From: F-183 sp964627455
GTDB lineage: Bacteria; Acidobacteriota; Terriglobia; Bryobacterales; Bryobacteraceae
NCBI GenBank assembly: GCA_964627455.1
Contig: CAZVKC010000018.1
Location: 1-64,000 of the forward strand
DNA length: 64,000 bases
Direction of reading: 5' to 3'
In this document: in pieces, positions 1 to 9,033 of the stretch
Numbering within the stretch: the stretch's first letter is position 1
Layout: each line of letters begins with the position of its first letter
The notes under the pieces: model-generated
Databases searched by the model: none
Told to the model about the DNA's origin: nothing
Seen by the model: the letters and a program-made list of their open reading frames with translations, nothing else
Translations under genes and position numbers: made by a program

Positions 1-2
1 CA

Positions 3-1283
3 CGATGGAAAGTGGTCTGCATCGAGTTGAGCGAAGGCCTCGCCCAACTGCACTGCGAGTCCGCGTACAGCGGTGTCCGCGCCGTGTTCCTTTGGAACGG
101 CGTTCCTCTTGGACACGTCTGGCTTTCCGCAGGCCAGTTGCCTCTCACTGCCCAACAACTCGCGAATGTCGCGGCAAAAGCAATCGCTACCGGAACCGGC
201 GACCGGGTGCTCGATGAGGGATTCCGCTCCGCGACGCCCGGGTTGCCGGAGCCGGAAATCTCGAATCCCAGTGAGGCCATTACCGCGCTGCTCAGCGCCG
301 TCCGCCCCATGCACGCAATGCCGGCGCATCACATCAAAGGACCGAAGCCAACCGTTTCCGTCGCCGTCTGCACCCACGAGCGTCCCGATGATTTGTCGCG
401 CTGTCTGGCCGCGCTCGCCAACATGCGAGTGGCGCCGCACGAGATCATCGTCGTGGACAACGCGCCGGAAACTCCGGCGACGCGACTCGTATCCAACCGG
501 TTTCCCGGCGTCCGTTATCAGAAAGAATCCCGCAAGGGCTTGAGCCAGGCAAGGAACACGGCGCTTGCGATTGCGACGGGCGATGTCTTGGCGTTTGTGG
601 ACGACGACGTGGTGGTCTCGAAAGACTGGCTCGAGCGAATCCAGTCCTGCTTTGTGAATCCGGACGTGATGGTCGCAACCGGACTGATCCTGCCGTTCGA
701 ACTCGAAACTCCGGCGCAATTGATCTTTGAACAAAGCTTCCAGTACTTTCACCAAGGGTTCCGCCGGCGCACCTTTGATGCACCTTACTTCGATGCGTTG
801 AAGGACAAGGGGGTGCCCGTGTGGTCCATTGGCGCCGGCGCCAACATGGCGATCCGCCGCAGGGTCTTCGATGATGGCGCAGAGTTCGACACCCGCCTGG
901 GTCCGGGATCCTTCGGTGGCTGCGGCGAGGACTCCGAATTCTGGTATGGCGTCCTCTCGCGCGGCGGGACCTGCGTCTACGAACCCGCCGCATATGTCTT
1001 CCATCGCCATCGCAAAGACCTGGCGTCGCTGCGAACACTCGTCTATCAGTACATGAAAGGTCACGTCGGCGCGCTCATCCTGCAGTTCATGAAATATGGC
1101 GATCGGGGAAATCTGCGCCGGCTCCTGCTGCAGTTGCCTTACGAGTATCTGATCCTGTTCCTGCGGCTCGTGGTGAGCGGATTTTCGCTGGACTACCGGA
1201 TCCAATTGCGAGGCGCCTTGGGATGCCTGTCCGGACTGTCGTTCGCATTATCGCGCCGAAGAGAGGAGTCACCCGTACGATGA
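3..1283 (+). CDS. Family 2 glycosyltransferase, 5' end cut by window
   Basis: Inverting-type GT-A glycosyltransferase, likely adding a sugar to a surface polysaccharide on the cytoplasmic side of the membrane. The GT2 core begins about residue 113 (counting from the GTG at 12) with VSVAVCTHERPDDL, has the nucleotide-sugar/metal motif VDDDVV near residue 196 and a FGGCGEDSEF acceptor/catalytic-type motif near 305. A hydrophobic stretch near 380 (LILFLRLVVSG) suggests membrane contact. About 110 residues precede the GT domain and match no family I recognise. The frame is open upstream of the GTG to the window edge (codons for R-W-K), so the true start is probably outside. The stop overlaps the next start by four bases (ATGA), indicating coupled translation with the following glycan genes. 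Confidence 0.88.
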   Translation, partial: RWKVVCIELSEGLAQLHCESAYSGVRAVFLWNGVPLGHVWLSAGQLPLTAQQLANVAAKAIATGTGDRVLDEGFRSATPGLPEPEISNPSEAITALLSAVRPMHAMPAHHIKGPKPTVSVAVCTHERPDDLSRCLAALANMRVAPHEIIVVDNAPETPATRLVSNRFPGVRYQKESRKGLSQARNTALAIATGDVLAFVDDDVVVSKDWLERIQSCFVNPDVMVATGLILPFELETPAQLIFEQSFQYFHQGFRRRTFDAPYFDALKDKGVPVWSIGAGANMAIRRRVFDDGAEFDTRLGPGSFGGCGEDSEFWYGVLSRGGTCVYEPAAYVFHRHRKDLASLRTLVYQYMKGHVGALILQFMKYGDRGNLRRLLLQLPYEYLILFLRLVVSGFSLDYRIQLRGALGCLSGLSFALSRRREESPVR

Positions 1284-2746
1284 ACACGGCCATTTCAACA
1301 ACGATCGTCGAGGCGACGCCTCGAAGGATCCTGCACGCGAAGGTTCTCGATGCTCCACTCGTATCCGTAGTGGTCGTCTGCTACAACCAGGCTCGCTATC
1401 TCGGCGATGCGATTCGCAGCGTTCTCAGCCAGAACTATCCAAATATCGAAACCCTGGTCGTGGACGATGGGTCCACCGATGAGACCTCTGCCGTTGCGCT
1501 GGAGTTTCCCGAAGTTCGTTACATCTTCCAGACCAACCAGGGTCTCGCCGCTGCTCGAAACACGGGCCTGCGGCATTGCTCTGGAGAGGCCGTGATCTTC
1601 CTCGACGCCGATGACCGGCTGCTCCCGCGAGCCGCGCAATCCGGCGTCGAATGTTTTCAAGACTGCCCCGGCGCNNNNNNNNNNNNNNNNNNNNNNNNNN
1701 NNNNNNNNNNNNNNNNNNNNNNNNNNNNNNNNNNNNNNNNNNNNNNNNNNNNNNNNNNNNNNNNNNNNNNNNNNATCGGATCCCATCGGGAAGTGATCGC
1801 GGAATACCGCAAGCACGACACCAACATGAGCAAGGACCATGCGTTCATGCTGCGGTCCGCGCTGCGGGTTCTGCGAATGGAGCGCCCGCATGTATCAGGA
1901 GAGCTGGCGATTGCGGCGCTGCGGCAGGGCATGCGCGTCTGGACGGACTACTATGGCGCCTTGTTATTCGAAGATTGGAAACATGCCGGTGGAACCCGGC
2001 GTTTTCTAAGCATGACGCGACTGTGTCCACGCCTGGTTGCCGGCCGCGCGTGGCGGTCCTTCCGGCGGCGCATGCAATCCAAAGTGCGCTTCGGCAACCT
2101 GCGGCGGCTCGCACCATTCAGCCGCCAGTTCGGACTCGATCGGGGTCAACCAGTCGACCGTTACTACATCGAGGCGTTTCTCGAAGACCATGCGGATCGC
2201 ATCAAAGGCCGCGTGCTCGAGGTCGGCGATGATTCCTACTCACGCCGTTTCGCTGCACCCGGCGCGATCACCCGGCAGGATGTCCTGCATGTCGTACACG
2301 GCTATCCGGGCGCGACCATCATCGCGGACCTCTCCAGAGCGCCACACATTCCGTCCGAAAGCTTCGACTGCATCATCCTCACACAGACGATGCAATACAT
2401 CTTTGACCTGCCTGCGGCATGTGCCACGTTACATCGAATTCTGCGGCCAGGCGGCGTCCTGCTCGCGACTCTGCCGGGCATCAGCCAGATCTGCCGCGAC
2501 CAACAGGACAAAGAGAGCGACTGCTGGCGGTTCACCGCGTCTTCCACCAGACGTCTGCTCGAGAGCGAGTTCGGAGCAGCCGCGAACGTGCGGATCCGGA
2601 CCTATGGCAACGTGCTGTCTTCGATCGCTTTTCTCGAAGGCCTCGCGTCGCACGAGTTAACGAGACAGGAACTCGACGCCCGCGATCCGGATTATCAGCT
2701 CGTCATCGCCGCGGTCGCGGTGAAGAGCGGAGGGTCTGCGGCGTGA
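1280..2746 (+). CDS. Glycosyltransferase family 2 - SAM methyltransferase fusion (contains N gap)
   Basis: N-terminal GT2 domain: VSVVVVCYNQARYL near residue 30, VVDDGSTDETS near 60, FLDADDRLLP near 110. The 100-N gap follows, then the domain's tail (AEYRKHDTNMS). After a basic linker the C-terminal ~190 residues form a class I methyltransferase-like fold: RVLEVGDDSYSRRF, a SFDCIILTQTMQYI motif, then LHRILRPGGVLLATLPG. One chain would thus transfer and modify a sugar of the same polysaccharide. I start at ATG 1280, which overlaps the upstream stop, rather than at an earlier start lying inside the upstream gene. The real length is unknown because the gap is unsized; GT2 domains normally have about 100 residues between the DxD motif and the tail, against 34 here. 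It overlaps the next gene by GTGA at 2743. Confidence 0.82.
   Translation: MNTAISTTIVEATPRRILHAKVLDAPLVSVVVVCYNQARYLGDAIRSVLSQNYPNIETLVVDDGSTDETSAVALEFPEVRYIFQTNQGLAAARNTGLRHCSGEAVIFLDADDRLLPRAAQSGVECFQDCPGXXXXXXXXXXXXXXXXXXXXXXXXXXXXXXXXXXIGSHREVIAEYRKHDTNMSKDHAFMLRSALRVLRMERPHVSGELAIAALRQGMRVWTDYYGALLFEDWKHAGGTRRFLSMTRLCPRLVAGRAWRSFRRRMQSKVRFGNLRRLAPFSRQFGLDRGQPVDRYYIEAFLEDHADRIKGRVLEVGDDSYSRRFAAPGAITRQDVLHVVHGYPGATIIADLSRAPHIPSESFDCIILTQTMQYIFDLPAACATLHRILRPGGVLLATLPGISQICRDQQDKESDCWRFTASSTRRLLESEFGAAANVRIRTYGNVLSSIAFLEGLASHELTRQELDARDPDYQLVIAAVAVKSGGSAA
1675..1774. other. Assembly gap of 100 N within a glycosyltransferase domain
   Basis: Exactly 100 N. The flanking sequences do not repeat each other, so this gap hides real sequence. 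It falls between the DADDR motif and the tail of the GT2 domain. Confidence 0.97.
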
Positions 2747-3785
2747 TCTCAAACTGGCTTCGATCGCGCTCGCTCATCCTGCTCTACCACCGGGTGGCGC
2801 GGCTCACGTGCGATCCATGGTCCCTGGCGGTGACNNNNNNNNNNNNNNNNNNNNNNNNNNNNNNNNNNNNNNNNNNNNNNNNNNNNNNNNNNNNNNNNNN
2901 NNNNNNNNNNNNNNNNNNNNNNNNNNNNNNNNNNTGCTCTACCACCGGGTGGCGCGGCTCACGTGCGATCCATGGTCCCTGGCGGTGACACCGGACCACT
3001 TTGCCGAACACCTGGAAGTACTGCGGAACTATCGCCGCGTGCGGCTCGATCAATTGCAGCCAGGCGCTTGGCTGGCGCGCCGCGGGTTGAGCGTCGCAAT
3101 TACCTTCGACGATGGCTACGCTGACAATCTTCTCGAAGCCGCGCGGCTCCTGCGCCGCTACGAGACTCCCGCAACGTTCTTCATCGCGACGGGATACATC
3201 GGACAACCGCGGGAGTTCTGGTGGGACGAGTTGTCGCGAATTGTCTACGAATCCGAGCATCCATCCGTCCGGGACGGAGATGCATCGAGGAACGAGATCC
3301 ACGAACGCTACTACCACCTGCTGCAACCGATGGACCACAACGAGCGCCGGTTGGTTCTCGATCAACTGGCGCGAGATCACGGTGTGGACCTCACCATGCG
3401 GGACACGCACCGTCCGCTCGATACGAGCGAGCTGCAGAAACTGGCGGCGCACAATGAACTGTTCGAAATCGGCGCGCACACGGTGACCCATCCGTTGCTG
3501 GCCGCACAACCTCCTGAGGTGCAGGAATCCGAAGTGCGAGGCAGCAAGCGGTGGCTCGAAGACTTCCTCAACCGGCCCGTCAAAACCTTCTCTTATCCGT
3601 ACGGAGGGCGCGACACCCACTACAACGCGCAAAGCGTGGCGACCGTGCGAAAGGCCGGATTCGTGCGGGCGTGCACCACGTGCTGCCGCGCGGTGGGACG
3701 CTCCGATACACCACAGGAACTGCCCCGCATCAACGTCACCGACATGAATGGAGAGGAGTTCGAAAAACTCCTCCTCAGCCAATAA
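2743..3785 (+). CDS. Polysaccharide deacetylase (NodB domain), split by an artificial gap
   Basis: Metal-dependent carbohydrate esterase family 4 enzyme that removes N-acetyl groups from polysaccharide. Motifs: LILLYHRVAR at the N-terminus, the catalytic/metal motif TFDDGYADN, the metal-binding GAHTVTHPLL, and FSYPYGG near the C-terminus. The GTG at 2743 overlaps the upstream TGA. As given, the gene contains 100 N plus a duplicated 55-base block (2780-2834 equals 2935-2989). Deleting the N run and one copy leaves 888 bases, which read as one 295-residue protein with no frameshift. The gene is therefore intact in the organism. It closes a three-gene coupled glycan operon. Confidence 0.92.
2780..2989. 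repeat. 55-base direct duplicate on both sides of 100 N (assembly artefact)
   Basis: Bases 2780-2834 and 2935-2989 are identical over exactly 55 bases, abutting the N run (2835-2934) on both sides. Contig ends sharing exactly one assembly k-mer (55 is a common k) give this pattern when a scaffolder joins them without merging. It is not a biological repeat. Confidence 0.95.
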
Positions 3786-3792
3786 CCGCCAG

Positions 3793-5271
3793 CTAGCCGA
3801 GTTTGGCCTTCAGCATCTCGTTGACCGCGGCCGGATTGGCCTGCCCCTTCGACGCCTTCATGACCTGACCGACCAGGAATCCGATCACCTGTGTCTTGCC
3901 GCTCTTGTACTGCTCGACCTGCTTCGGATTCGCCGTCAGCACCTCGTCGAGAATCTTATCGAGCGCGCCGGTGTCGGAGATCTGCTTCAAGCCTTCGCGA
4001 TCGACGATGGCGCGCGCCGTGTCGCCGGTTGCGAGCATCTTGGCGAAGACTTCCTTGGCCAGCTTGCCGCTCAGTTCGCCGCTCGACACGAGCTTCAGCA
4101 ACTCGCCGAGGTTCGCGGCCGCGACGGGGGATTCCGTGATTCCCTTCCCCAGTTCCTTCAAAGCCGCAGCCAGGTCACCCTGGACCCAGTTCGCGGCCGC
4201 GCGCCCGTCTCCCGAAACCTTCGCGACCTCTTCGAAGTACTCGGCAGTCGCCTTCTCAGCCGTCAACACCTGCGCGTCGTATTCTCGCAGTCCGAACTGC
4301 TCGATGAAGCGCGCACGCTTGTCCGCGGGGAGTTCCGGCATCGTCGCACGCACAGCGTTCCGCCACTCTTCGCTGATGCGAAGCGGTTCGAGATCCGGCT
4401 CAGGGAAGTAACGGTAATCGTGCGCCTGTTCCTTGCTGCGCATGCCCACGGTCTCGCCCGTGTTCGCGTTGAACAACCGCGTTTCCTGAATCACGCGCCC
4501 GCCCGATTCGACGATACCCACCTGCCGCGGGATCTCGTAATCGAGCGCCATCTTCAGAAAGCGGAACGAATTCACGTTCTTGACTTCAGCCTTGGTGCCG
4601 AACTTCTCAGCGCCCCACAACCGCACCGATACGTTCGCATCGCAGCGCAGGTTGCCCTTCTCCATGTCGCAGTCGGAAACCTCGACATACTGCAGAACCT
4701 GCTTTAACTCGGTGACGAACGCATAAGCTTCGTCCGAGGAACGGATGTCGGGCTCCGTCACGATCTCGATGAGCGGCGTGCCGGAACGGTTGAGGTCCAC
4801 ATAGCTGTATTTGTCCGAATCGCGGAAGCCATCGTGGATGCTCTTGCCCGCATCGTCTTCCATGTGGATGCGCGTAATGCCGATGCGCTTCTTCTTGCCG
4901 TCGACTTCAATCTCAACGTAGCCGTGTTCGGCGAGCGGTTTGTCGTACTGCGAAATCTGATAGCCCTTCGGCAGGTCCGGGTAGAAGTAATTCTTGCGCG
5001 CAAAAATCGATTCCGGATTGATCCGGCAATGCAGCGCGAGTCCAGCCTTGATGGCGAAATCCACGGCCTGCTTGTTCAGCACCGGCAGCGCGCCCGGCAG
5101 CGCCAGGCACACCGGACACACGTTCGTATTGGGAGGTGCGCCGAACCCGGTCGGACAGCCGCAAAAGATCTTCGTGCGTGTGGCAAGTTGGACGTGAACT
5201 TCGAGTCCGATCACCGATTCGTACTTCGCGAGCATCTCGGGAGTAACCGGTGTATCTATACTGATGGACAT
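3793..5271 (-). CDS. gatB: Asp-tRNA(Asn)/Glu-tRNA(Gln) amidotransferase subunit B
   Basis: Subunit B of GatCAB, which phosphorylates and amidates mischarged Glu-tRNA(Gln) or Asp-tRNA(Asn). At 492 residues it has the family length. Typical motifs are seen: VIGLEVHVQL near residue 20, a CGCPTGFGAPPNTNVCPVC cysteine cluster (zinc site), DLNRSGTPLIEIVTEPD near 160, and a C-terminal GatB/YqeY helical domain ending MLKAKLG. The start at 5271 lies inside the 5' end of the divergent amidohydrolase gene, so the two genes overlap head to head by 8 bases. gatA and gatC are not in the window. Confidence 0.97.
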   Translation of the reverse strand: MSISIDTPVTPEMLAKYESVIGLEVHVQLATRTKIFCGCPTGFGAPPNTNVCPVCLALPGALPVLNKQAVDFAIKAGLALHCRINPESIFARKNYFYPDLPKGYQISQYDKPLAEHGYVEIEVDGKKKRIGITRIHMEDDAGKSIHDGFRDSDKYSYVDLNRSGTPLIEIVTEPDIRSSDEAYAFVTELKQVLQYVEVSDCDMEKGNLRCDANVSVRLWGAEKFGTKAEVKNVNSFRFLKMALDYEIPRQVGIVESGGRVIQETRLFNANTGETVGMRSKEQAHDYRYFPEPDLEPLRISEEWRNAVRATMPELPADKRARFIEQFGLREYDAQVLTAEKATAEYFEEVAKVSGDGRAAANWVQGDLAAALKELGKGITESPVAAANLGELLKLVSSGELSGKLAKEVFAKMLATGDTARAIVDREGLKQISDTGALDKILDEVLTANPKQVEQYKSGKTQVIGFLVGQVMKASKGQANPAAVNEMLKAKLG

Positions 5272-6973
5272 GTCTCTTTATTATAGGAGAGCCGTACTCA
5301 CGGCCTTCTGTATTGGCAGTTGTTTTCTACTGGCACAGCAGCAACAGCCCGCCACTGCGGACCTCATCCTGACGAACGGCAAAATGTGGACCGCGATCCG
5401 CGGCCAGCAGCAAATGCACCAGGCCATCGCGATCCAGGGGAATCGCATTCTCGCCGTGGGAACCGCCGACGCCGTCCGCGCACATACAGGCAGCAACACT
5501 CGCACCATCGATCTTGCGGGTCGTTTCGTGATGCCCGGCTTCAATGACGCGCACATTCACTTTGGCGGTGGCTCCGAACGGCTGAACGAAGTCGACCTCA
5601 CCGGCATCTGCACGCTGCCGGACATACAAAAGAAGATCCGCGAGTACGCAGACTCCCATCCGAACGCGGCGTGGATTCGCGGCGGAGGTTGGGAATACAC
5701 CTGCTTTCCCAACGCCCGCCTTCCGCACCGCGAAGACATCGACGCGGTAGTCAAGGATCGCCCGGTCTATCTCTCGGCGTACGACGGTCACACTGGATGG
5801 GCCAACACCAAGGCGCTCGAACTCGCGGGCGTCGGCAAAGGCCAGAAGTGGGACGGCTTCGGTGAGGTCGTCCTCGATCCCGCAACACAAATGCCGACCG
5901 GATGCCTCAAGGAAGGGGCGCAAAGTCTGGTCCGGCGCAAATTGCCGGCGCGTACGCGCGCAGAACGCATCGCCGCGCTCGAAGCCGGAATGAAACTCGC
6001 CGCTTCGCTCGGCATTACGAGCCTGCAGAACGCCAGCGGATCTCCCGAAGAAGTCGAACTCTACGACGAACTGTTGCGCGCAGGCAAACTCACCCTGCGC
6101 GTCGGCGTCTCGATGTCAGCAGGGCAGATGACCACCGCTCCGGATGTCATCGACTCATGGGTCGCTCTGAAGCAAAAATACGCCGGTCCGATCCTGAAAG
6201 TCGGCGCGGTGAAGTTCGTACTCGATGGAGTCATCGAATCCCACACGGCCGCCATGCTCGACAACTATTCCGACGGCAGCAAGACCGCGGGCAAACTCGC
6301 CTGGAAAGAGGAAGCTTATCGCGAAGCGCTCGCGCGCGTCGACAAGGCTGGCTTCCAGATTTACACGCACGCCATCGGGGACCGCGCCGTGCGCACCGCG
6401 CTCGACGGCTACGAGCATGTTCGCCGCACGAACGGCGCGCGCGATTCCCGGCATCGCATTGAGCACATCGAAACCATCGCCGAGCGCGACATCCCGCGAT
6501 TTGCGCAATTGGGAGTCATGGCGTCGATGGAGCCGATCCACGCGGATCCCGACACGGTCGCGGTGTGGAGCAAAGCGGTCGGCGAGGAACGCGTCAAATT
6601 CGCGTTCCCCTGGCACACGCTCGAAAAGGCAGGCGCGGCGCTGGTGTTTTCGAGCGACTGGCCCGCGTCGATCAGTGTCGATCCCGTCCGCGGCATTCAC
6701 AACGCGGTGAATCGACAGACCGTCAATGGAACTCCGGCAGGAGGCTGGCTGCCGCAGCATCGCGTCAGCGTGGAAACGGCGCTGCATGGGTTCACCTCTA
6801 TGGGCGCCTTCGCGGAGCACGAAGACGGCCGCAAAGGCACACTCGCCCCCGGCATGCTCGCGGACCTCATTGTCCTGAACCGCAATCCCTTCGAGATTCC
6901 GCAAGCCGAGTTACACACACTTCGCGTGCAAACCACGGTATTCGACGGAAAGATCATCTTCGAACGTCGCTGA
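5264..6973 (+). CDS. Exported amidohydrolase family 3 protein (YtcJ-like)
   Basis: Metal-dependent hydrolase of the amidohydrolase superfamily with unknown substrate. A signal peptide is visible at residues 8-25 (RRAVLTAFCIGSCFLLA), so it is secreted or periplasmic. The composite beta-sandwich segment starts at ADLILTNGKMWTA; the metal motif is FNDAHIHFGG near residue 90, followed by YTHAIGDRAV and RIEHIETIAE, and the late Asp is in FSSDWPASI. Length 569 fits the YtcJ group. The second ATG at 5270 is an equally possible start; either lies within or beside the gatB start codon. A convergent terminator follows at 7070. Confidence 0.9.
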   Translation: MDMSLYYRRAVLTAFCIGSCFLLAQQQQPATADLILTNGKMWTAIRGQQQMHQAIAIQGNRILAVGTADAVRAHTGSNTRTIDLAGRFVMPGFNDAHIHFGGGSERLNEVDLTGICTLPDIQKKIREYADSHPNAAWIRGGGWEYTCFPNARLPHREDIDAVVKDRPVYLSAYDGHTGWANTKALELAGVGKGQKWDGFGEVVLDPATQMPTGCLKEGAQSLVRRKLPARTRAERIAALEAGMKLAASLGITSLQNASGSPEEVELYDELLRAGKLTLRVGVSMSAGQMTTAPDVIDSWVALKQKYAGPILKVGAVKFVLDGVIESHTAAMLDNYSDGSKTAGKLAWKEEAYREALARVDKAGFQIYTHAIGDRAVRTALDGYEHVRRTNGARDSRHRIEHIETIAERDIPRFAQLGVMASMEPIHADPDTVAVWSKAVGEERVKFAFPWHTLEKAGAALVFSSDWPASISVDPVRGIHNAVNRQTVNGTPAGGWLPQHRVSVETALHGFTSMGAFAEHEDGRKGTLAPGMLADLIVLNRNPFEIPQAELHTLRVQTTVFDGKIIFERR

Positions 6974-7069
6974 CCGGGAAATCTCTACCTAGTACCGTGA
7001 ACATCGAGCGGGATCGCCCGATGGGAAGAAGGAGTGGAGATCGCGCTCACGTTCTCCAGATGCAGAGTG

Positions 7070-7099
7070 AGGCTATCAGGAAGCACCCTGATAGCCTTT
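7070..7099 (+). terminator. Hairpin terminator between convergent genes
   Basis: Perfect 11-bp stem, AGGCTATCAGG (7070-7080) with CCTGATAGCCT (7087-7097), six-base loop, followed on the plus strand by a T-rich tail (TTTCTCGTTT). It sits between the converging ends of the amidohydrolase (6973) and thrB (7113). The tail favours plus-strand termination. Confidence 0.75.
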
Positions 7100-7112
7100 C
7101 TCGTTTCAGCCC

Positions 7113-8009
7113 TTACGGCCGGAACTCGTATCCATGATCCGTGATCTGCGCACGGAAGATTTCGGACTCATGCCCGTGATGCAGGAAGATCTGCCGCACC
7201 AGATCGCACACCTCGTCGTGCCCGCGTTCGTAGAACACCAGGATCGACGGACCCGCGCCGCTCAACGCACACCCTAAGAGCCCCGGCGCACGCAAACGGA
7301 TCATGTCCGAAAGCCCGGGCACAAGCTTCGCGCGATACGGTTGATGCATCCGATCCTCGAGAGCAGCCGGAAACGCGCTCGTCTGCCCCATGGCCAGAGC
7401 CGCAATCAATAGCGCACTGCGTTGGACGTTGAACACCGTATCCGCCCGCGAATACGACTCGGGCAGCACCGATCGAGCTTCGACGGTCGGCAGCACGAAG
7501 TCCGGCACGACCACCGCTGCGCCGAAGCGTTCGGGCAGTTCGAGGCGAACCGCGCGGGCCACGCCGCCGGAATCGATCGCGCTGGCCACAATCGAACCCA
7601 AAACACACGCAGCGACATTATCGGGATGTCCCTCGATGCGCGCGGCTTCATCCAGAATGCGCAGCGGCTTCCAGTTGAGGCCAAGCAGGTGATCCGCAAT
7701 CACGACGCCTGCGGTCAACGCCGCGGCGCTCGATCCCAGCCCCTTGCCGAGAGGAATGTCGTTGCGGATCTCGAGGTCGATCGGCGGCAGCGTCCCCGCA
7801 CCCGTGTCGCGCGCAACTGCCAGCGCGGTTTGCCAGATGAGGTTGTCCTCGCCGGTCGAAATCACGTGCGAATCGCGCCCGGAAACCCGGATCCGCAGTT
7901 GCTCCGCAACGTGGAATCTGCATTCGAGGTAGATGCCTAAGGCAAGCCCCAGTGCATCGAATCCCGGCCCGAGATTCGCGCTCGAGGCCGGAACGCGGAC
8001 ACTAGGCAT
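7113..8009 (-). CDS. thrB: Homoserine kinase
   Basis: GHMP-family kinase that phosphorylates L-homoserine with ATP for threonine synthesis. Seen: N-terminal VRVPASSANLGPGFDALG substrate-binding motif, the ATP-binding glycine loop PLGKGLGSSAAAL near residue 95, and C-terminal GCALSGAGPSILVF. Length 298 is normal for the family. Its start overlaps the stop of the upstream oxidoreductase gene by 8 bases, so it is the last gene of a minus-strand operon starting at the patatin gene. Other threonine genes are not adjacent. Confidence 0.95.
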   Translation of the reverse strand: MPSVRVPASSANLGPGFDALGLALGIYLECRFHVAEQLRIRVSGRDSHVISTGEDNLIWQTALAVARDTGAGTLPPIDLEIRNDIPLGKGLGSSAAALTAGVVIADHLLGLNWKPLRILDEAARIEGHPDNVAACVLGSIVASAIDSGGVARAVRLELPERFGAAVVVPDFVLPTVEARSVLPESYSRADTVFNVQRSALLIAALAMGQTSAFPAALEDRMHQPYRAKLVPGLSDMIRLRAPGLLGCALSGAGPSILVFYERGHDEVCDLVRQIFLHHGHESEIFRAQITDHGYEFRP

Positions 8010-9018
8010 CGAACGTCACCTTGTTCCCCGTCCGGCAGGATTCGTAAATCGAGGTGACCAGTTCCAGCGCATGCATGCCTTCAGTCCCGGAAACAAGCGG
8101 TTCGCGCTTCTCGCGGATCGCATTGGCGAAATCCGTGAACTGCCGCTCGAACGGCGTGAGCGAGATCGCCATCGGATCCGACGCGCCTGACGCTACGTTG
8201 CTCGCAACCGGAGCCGGCTCGCCCGAATCATTCTCGACGTCCCACGCCGTGAGGCGATCGCCGGTGATGACGCAGGTCCCCTTCGTCCCGTGGATCTCCA
8301 CGCGTTCGCTATATCCGGGCCAGAACGCAGTCGATGCCTGAATCACGCCCTGCGCGCCGTTGGCGTAGCGCATAATCGCGGTAATGACGTCCTCAGACTC
8401 GATCTTGTGCTTCGCGCCCAACTGCCAGTAACCGAAAACTTCCTTCACGCGGCCCACGATCCACAGCAGAATATCCACCTGATGGATCCCCTGATTGATC
8501 AGCGCGCCGCCGCCTTCGACAGCCCAACTGCCCTTCTCGGGACGACCGTAATATTCAGCGGTGCGATGCCACTTGATGTAAGCGTCCGCCTGCAGGATCT
8601 TGCCCAGCCGGCCTTCCGCCACAGCCTTCTTCACGAACATGCTCGAGTCGTCGAAGCGATGCTGGCTGACCACGTTCAGGCAGATGCCCGCGGCCCGCGC
8701 CGTCTCGATCATCTTGCGGGCCGTCTCGACGCCAGTCGAAATCGGCTTCTGCACCTGTACATGCTTGCCGGACTTAGCGCACAACTCGACAGCCTGCAGT
8801 CGCACGTCCGGGAACGTGCACACATCCACGATCTCGACATTCGGATGAGCGCACAGTCCTTCCATCGTGGTGACATATTCAATGCCGTACGGTTCCGCGA
8901 AGGCGCGTCCACGCGGCTCGTCGGGGTTGTAGCAGGCGGTGACTTCCCAACCGATGTTGCGATAGGCTTGCACGTGCTTGTGCGCGATAGCGCCCGTGCC
9001 GAGGATTCCGATTTTCAT
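8002..9018 (-). CDS. Gfo/Idh/MocA family oxidoreductase
   Basis: NAD(P)-dependent sugar or inositol-type dehydrogenase. Rossmann motif KIGILGTGAIAHKH at the N-terminus; the family's EKP motif reads VQKPIS near residue 96, keeping the catalytic Lys but with Gln for Glu. The C-terminal alpha/beta domain contains EGGGALINQGIHQVDILLW, where the conserved His lies. Length 338 is typical. The substrate cannot be read from sequence. Coupled to thrB downstream, and 15 bases after the broken Uma2 gene. Confidence 0.9.
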   Translation of the reverse strand: MKIGILGTGAIAHKHVQAYRNIGWEVTACYNPDEPRGRAFAEPYGIEYVTTMEGLCAHPNVEIVDVCTFPDVRLQAVELCAKSGKHVQVQKPISTGVETARKMIETARAAGICLNVVSQHRFDDSSMFVKKAVAEGRLGKILQADAYIKWHRTAEYYGRPEKGSWAVEGGGALINQGIHQVDILLWIVGRVKEVFGYWQLGAKHKIESEDVITAIMRYANGAQGVIQASTAFWPGYSERVEIHGTKGTCVITGDRLTAWDVENDSGEPAPVASNVASGASDPMAISLTPFERQFTDFANAIREKREPLVSGTEGMHALELVTSIYESCRTGNKVTFDA

Positions 9019-9033
9019 GGTGGTCGTGATCTT

